Shown here in pieces: positions 62,179-64,000 of a DNA stretch of 64,000 nucleotides. The DNA is taken from positions 1 through 64,000 of the forward strand of contig NZ_NMVP01000003.1 of NCBI RefSeq assembly GCF_002250705.1. Reading direction: 5' to 3'. The position numbers and the translations under genes were made by a program. Each line of letters starts with the position of its first letter. Position 1 is the stretch's first letter. The notes under the pieces are model-generated. The model was not told the origin of the DNA. It saw nothing but the letters and a program-made list of their open reading frames with translations, and made no database searches. The DNA is from Enemella evansiae (GTDB lineage: Bacteria; Actinomycetota; Actinomycetes; Propionibacteriales; Propionibacteriaceae).

Positions 62179-63525
62179 ATGATGCAATCTTCGCTGAGCC
62201 GTAGGACTCTGCTCGGACTGACCGCGGGAGGCGTACTCGCTTCCGTCGCGGGCTGTGGTGGCGGCGCGCGACCCACCGGTCAGGCCGGTGCCGGCGGAGC
62301 GCCACCAGCCGATGGGGCGACGTGGTGGTCACTGTCGGGTACCTCCAACGAGAAGGTCCACAAGGATGCGTTCACCCGCTACAACGGGCTGTCGGACAAA
62401 CTCGGAACGGTCCAGACGACGTTCTTCGCCAACGACGCGTACAAGCAGAAGCTGCGCACGGCACTCGGCGCCGGTCAGGCACCCACGATGATCTACGGCT
62501 GGGGCGGCGGCAGCATGCGTACCTGGGCCCAGGACGGCCAGGTGGAGGACCTCACCCCATGGCTGGACCAGAACGCGGACTTCAAGAACAAGTTCACCGA
62601 AACCCTCTGGGAGGCCGCGACGACCCCCGACGGAAAGATCTACGCCATCCCGGTGAACGGCACCCAGCCGATCGTTCTCTTCTACAACAAGAAGATCTTC
62701 GCCGATGCCGGGGCCAGGCCGCCGACGACCTGGGACGAGTTGATGGCGCTGGTGGAGTTGTTCAAGGGCCAGGGCATCGCCCCCTTCGCGTTGGCCGGTC
62801 AGTCGCGGTGGACGTCGATGATGTGGCTCGAATATCTGCTCGACCGGGTCGGCGGACCCGAGGTCTTCCGGAACATCTTCGACAAGCGGCCGGACGCCTG
62901 GCTGGACGATGCGGTCGTCCAGGCCGCTCAGCGGGCCCAGGAGCTCGTCAGGGCCGAGGCGTTCCCCAAGGGGTTCGCGTCCATGGCGGCGGACAGCAAC
63001 ACCGACGTCGCGCTCCTGTGGACGGGCAAGGCGGCCATGATGCTCCAGGGCGGTTGGACCTACGGCGTGATGAAGCAGAGTGGCGGTGACTTCGTCTCCG
63101 GAGGCAATCTGGGCTTCACCTCGTTCCCGACGATTCCGGGCGGAAAGGGGAAGCTGGACGCCCTGGTCGGCAACCCGAGCAACTACATCTCGATCTATGC
63201 GAAGCATTCCGAACAGCAGCGCCAGATCGCCAAGGACTCGCTCATCCGAGGCCTGTGGGCCGAGCAGACGATCGATGACTGGATCGCCACCGGCGTCGTC
63301 CCCGGATTCAAGGGTGTCGAGAGCAAGTTCACCGGGACGCCGGACGAGCCCTACCTGAAGTTCCTCTACGACTCGTTGAACTCGGCCTCCTCGTTCACCC
63401 AGTCCTGGGACCAGGCTCTCGACCCGACCGCGGCGGAGGCGCTCCTGGTCAACATCGAGGAGTTGTTCCTGCTGAAGATCACACCCCAGGAGTTCGCCCA
63501 GAAGATGAATGCGGTCAAGGTATAG
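62179..63525 (+). CDS. Sugar-type ABC transporter substrate-binding lipoprotein
   Basis: 448 residues. Signal peptide with SRRTLLGLTAGG and lipobox ASVAGC (Cys about 25). The mature part is a family 1 extracellular solute-binding protein: GQAPTMIYGWGGG, YAIPVNGTQPIVLFYNKKIF, ARPPTTWDELMALV and MLQGGWTYG. It would capture an oligosaccharide; the ligand is not predictable. ATG 62179 follows GGGGGTGG; codons at 62173 (GTG) and 62182 are alternatives. A permease follows 6 bp on. Confidence 0.9.
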   Translation: MMQSSLSRRTLLGLTAGGVLASVAGCGGGARPTGQAGAGGAPPADGATWWSLSGTSNEKVHKDAFTRYNGLSDKLGTVQTTFFANDAYKQKLRTALGAGQAPTMIYGWGGGSMRTWAQDGQVEDLTPWLDQNADFKNKFTETLWEAATTPDGKIYAIPVNGTQPIVLFYNKKIFADAGARPPTTWDELMALVELFKGQGIAPFALAGQSRWTSMMWLEYLLDRVGGPEVFRNIFDKRPDAWLDDAVVQAAQRAQELVRAEAFPKGFASMAADSNTDVALLWTGKAAMMLQGGWTYGVMKQSGGDFVSGGNLGFTSFPTIPGGKGKLDALVGNPSNYISIYAKHSEQQRQIAKDSLIRGLWAEQTIDDWIATGVVPGFKGVESKFTGTPDEPYLKFLYDSLNSASSFTQSWDQALDPTAAEALLVNIEELFLLKITPQEFAQKMNAVKV

Positions 63526-63531
63526 CGGATC

Positions 63532-64000
63532 ATGACCGATGTCGTCGCGTCCAACGCTGGACCTCCCGAGCCGCGGAGTGTGCAGCGTACCCATGTCCTC
63601 CTGTTCGCCCTCCCGGCCCTGCTGTTCTTCCTGATCTTCGCGCTGATCCCGCTGCTGGGGGTCGTCGCGCTGTCATTCACCAACTGGAACGGGATCGGTG
63701 AGATCACCTGGGCGGGCCTGGAGAGCTGGCGTGAAGCGCTCGCTCGGCCGTCGACCTGGAACGGCCTGTGGCTGACGATCAAGATCATCGTGCTGTCGTG
63801 GCTGGCCCAGACGCCGATCAGCATCCTGCTCGGGACGTTCATCGCGGGCCAGCAGAAGTACCGCAACGTGCTCGCGATCCTCTATTTCCTGCCACTCCTG
63901 CTGAGTTCCGCGGCCATCGCCATCACCTACAAGACCCTGCTGGACCCCTACTTCGGACTGTCCGCGGGGCTCGGCATCCCTGCTCTCGCGCAGGACTGGC
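63532..64000 (+). CDS. Sugar ABC transporter permease (cut by window end)
   Basis: The first 156 residues of a MalF-type permease: a cytosolic start, span 1 (LLFALPALLFFLIFALIPLL), the periplasmic FTNWNGIG loop typical of carbohydrate permeases, and further spans (LTIKIIVLSWLAQTPISILL and a following segment from about 110). The reading frame is open to the edge. Confidence 0.9.
   Translation, partial: MTDVVASNAGPPEPRSVQRTHVLLFALPALLFFLIFALIPLLGVVALSFTNWNGIGEITWAGLESWREALARPSTWNGLWLTIKIIVLSWLAQTPISILLGTFIAGQQKYRNVLAILYFLPLLLSSAAIAITYKTLLDPYFGLSAGLGIPALAQDW

Overview
The window is high-GC DNA from an actinobacterium. GTG starts are common, genes are tightly packed with ATGA or TGATG overlaps, and there are family markers such as the tRNA adenosine deaminase-associated protein, a DUF222/HNH protein, a WXG100-like pair, an IdeR/DtxR box and a RibXY riboflavin transporter. 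Gene content and the style of dispersed repeats suggest Propionibacteriales (Propionibacteriaceae-like). That placement is inference and could not be tested here.

Layout. 1-5.2 kb: an IS110-type transposase end, an LCAD-type acyl-CoA dehydrogenase, a tartrate dehydrogenase, a haloacetate dehalogenase-like hydrolase, a Gre-like protein, and lgt with a repeat-encoded tail. 5.2-11.4 kb: Ser/Thr kinase, drug-type MFS, M48 protease, DinB polymerase, and a ribbon-helix-helix protein behind five phased 11-bp repeats. 11.5-20.9 kb: an aromatic ring-cleavage island (FAD hydroxylase, TetR, LysR, thiolase, CoA-transferase A/B, maleylacetate reductase, hydroxyquinol dioxygenase, AAHS importer) forming a hydroxyquinol to 3-oxoadipate to succinyl-CoA plus acetyl-CoA route. 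20.9-24.3 kb: a WXG100-like protein coupled to a 1045-aa proline-rich type VII-like protein. Then menB and a DUF222/HNH gene bounded on both sides by palindromic repeats.

27.6-34.9 kb: an FMN riboswitch drives ribX-ribY. Convergent to it is a pyrimidine ribonucleoside salvage run (upp, uriH, uriT, rbsK) headed by a glutathionyl-hydroquinone reductase-like gene. 35-41 kb: a tadA pair, an IdeR-boxed Fbp-type iron transporter, an aromatic/aspartate aminotransferase, and tRNA-Ser(CGA) with its terminator. 41.7-48.5 kb: extradiol dioxygenase, hydrolase, K+/H+ antiporter, LytR_C protein, HerA-like ATPase. 48.6-55.7 kb: a second aromatic island with a P450/PDR-type reductase pair, IclR, AAHS importer, VanA/VanB O-demethylase and a PadR regulator with twin operators. 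55.8-64 kb: small membrane proteins, a PPOX-like protein, an Nramp transporter, a sortase, an alcohol dehydrogenase and a cupin. The end of the window holds a decayed stretch (truncated ORF, broken DUF1016 nuclease) and the start of a sugar ABC operon that runs off the window.

Functional theme: uptake and O-demethylation of plant-derived aromatics, hydroxylation, ring cleavage and funnelling into central metabolism, alongside salvage of riboflavin and ribonucleosides and iron and manganese import. The most unusual material is non-coding: two families of palindromic repeats whose outer stems covary between copies (one expanded into the lgt reading frame), a two-copy 83-84 bp element with terminal inverted repeats, and a phased GTCA repeat array upstream of the ribbon-helix-helix gene.
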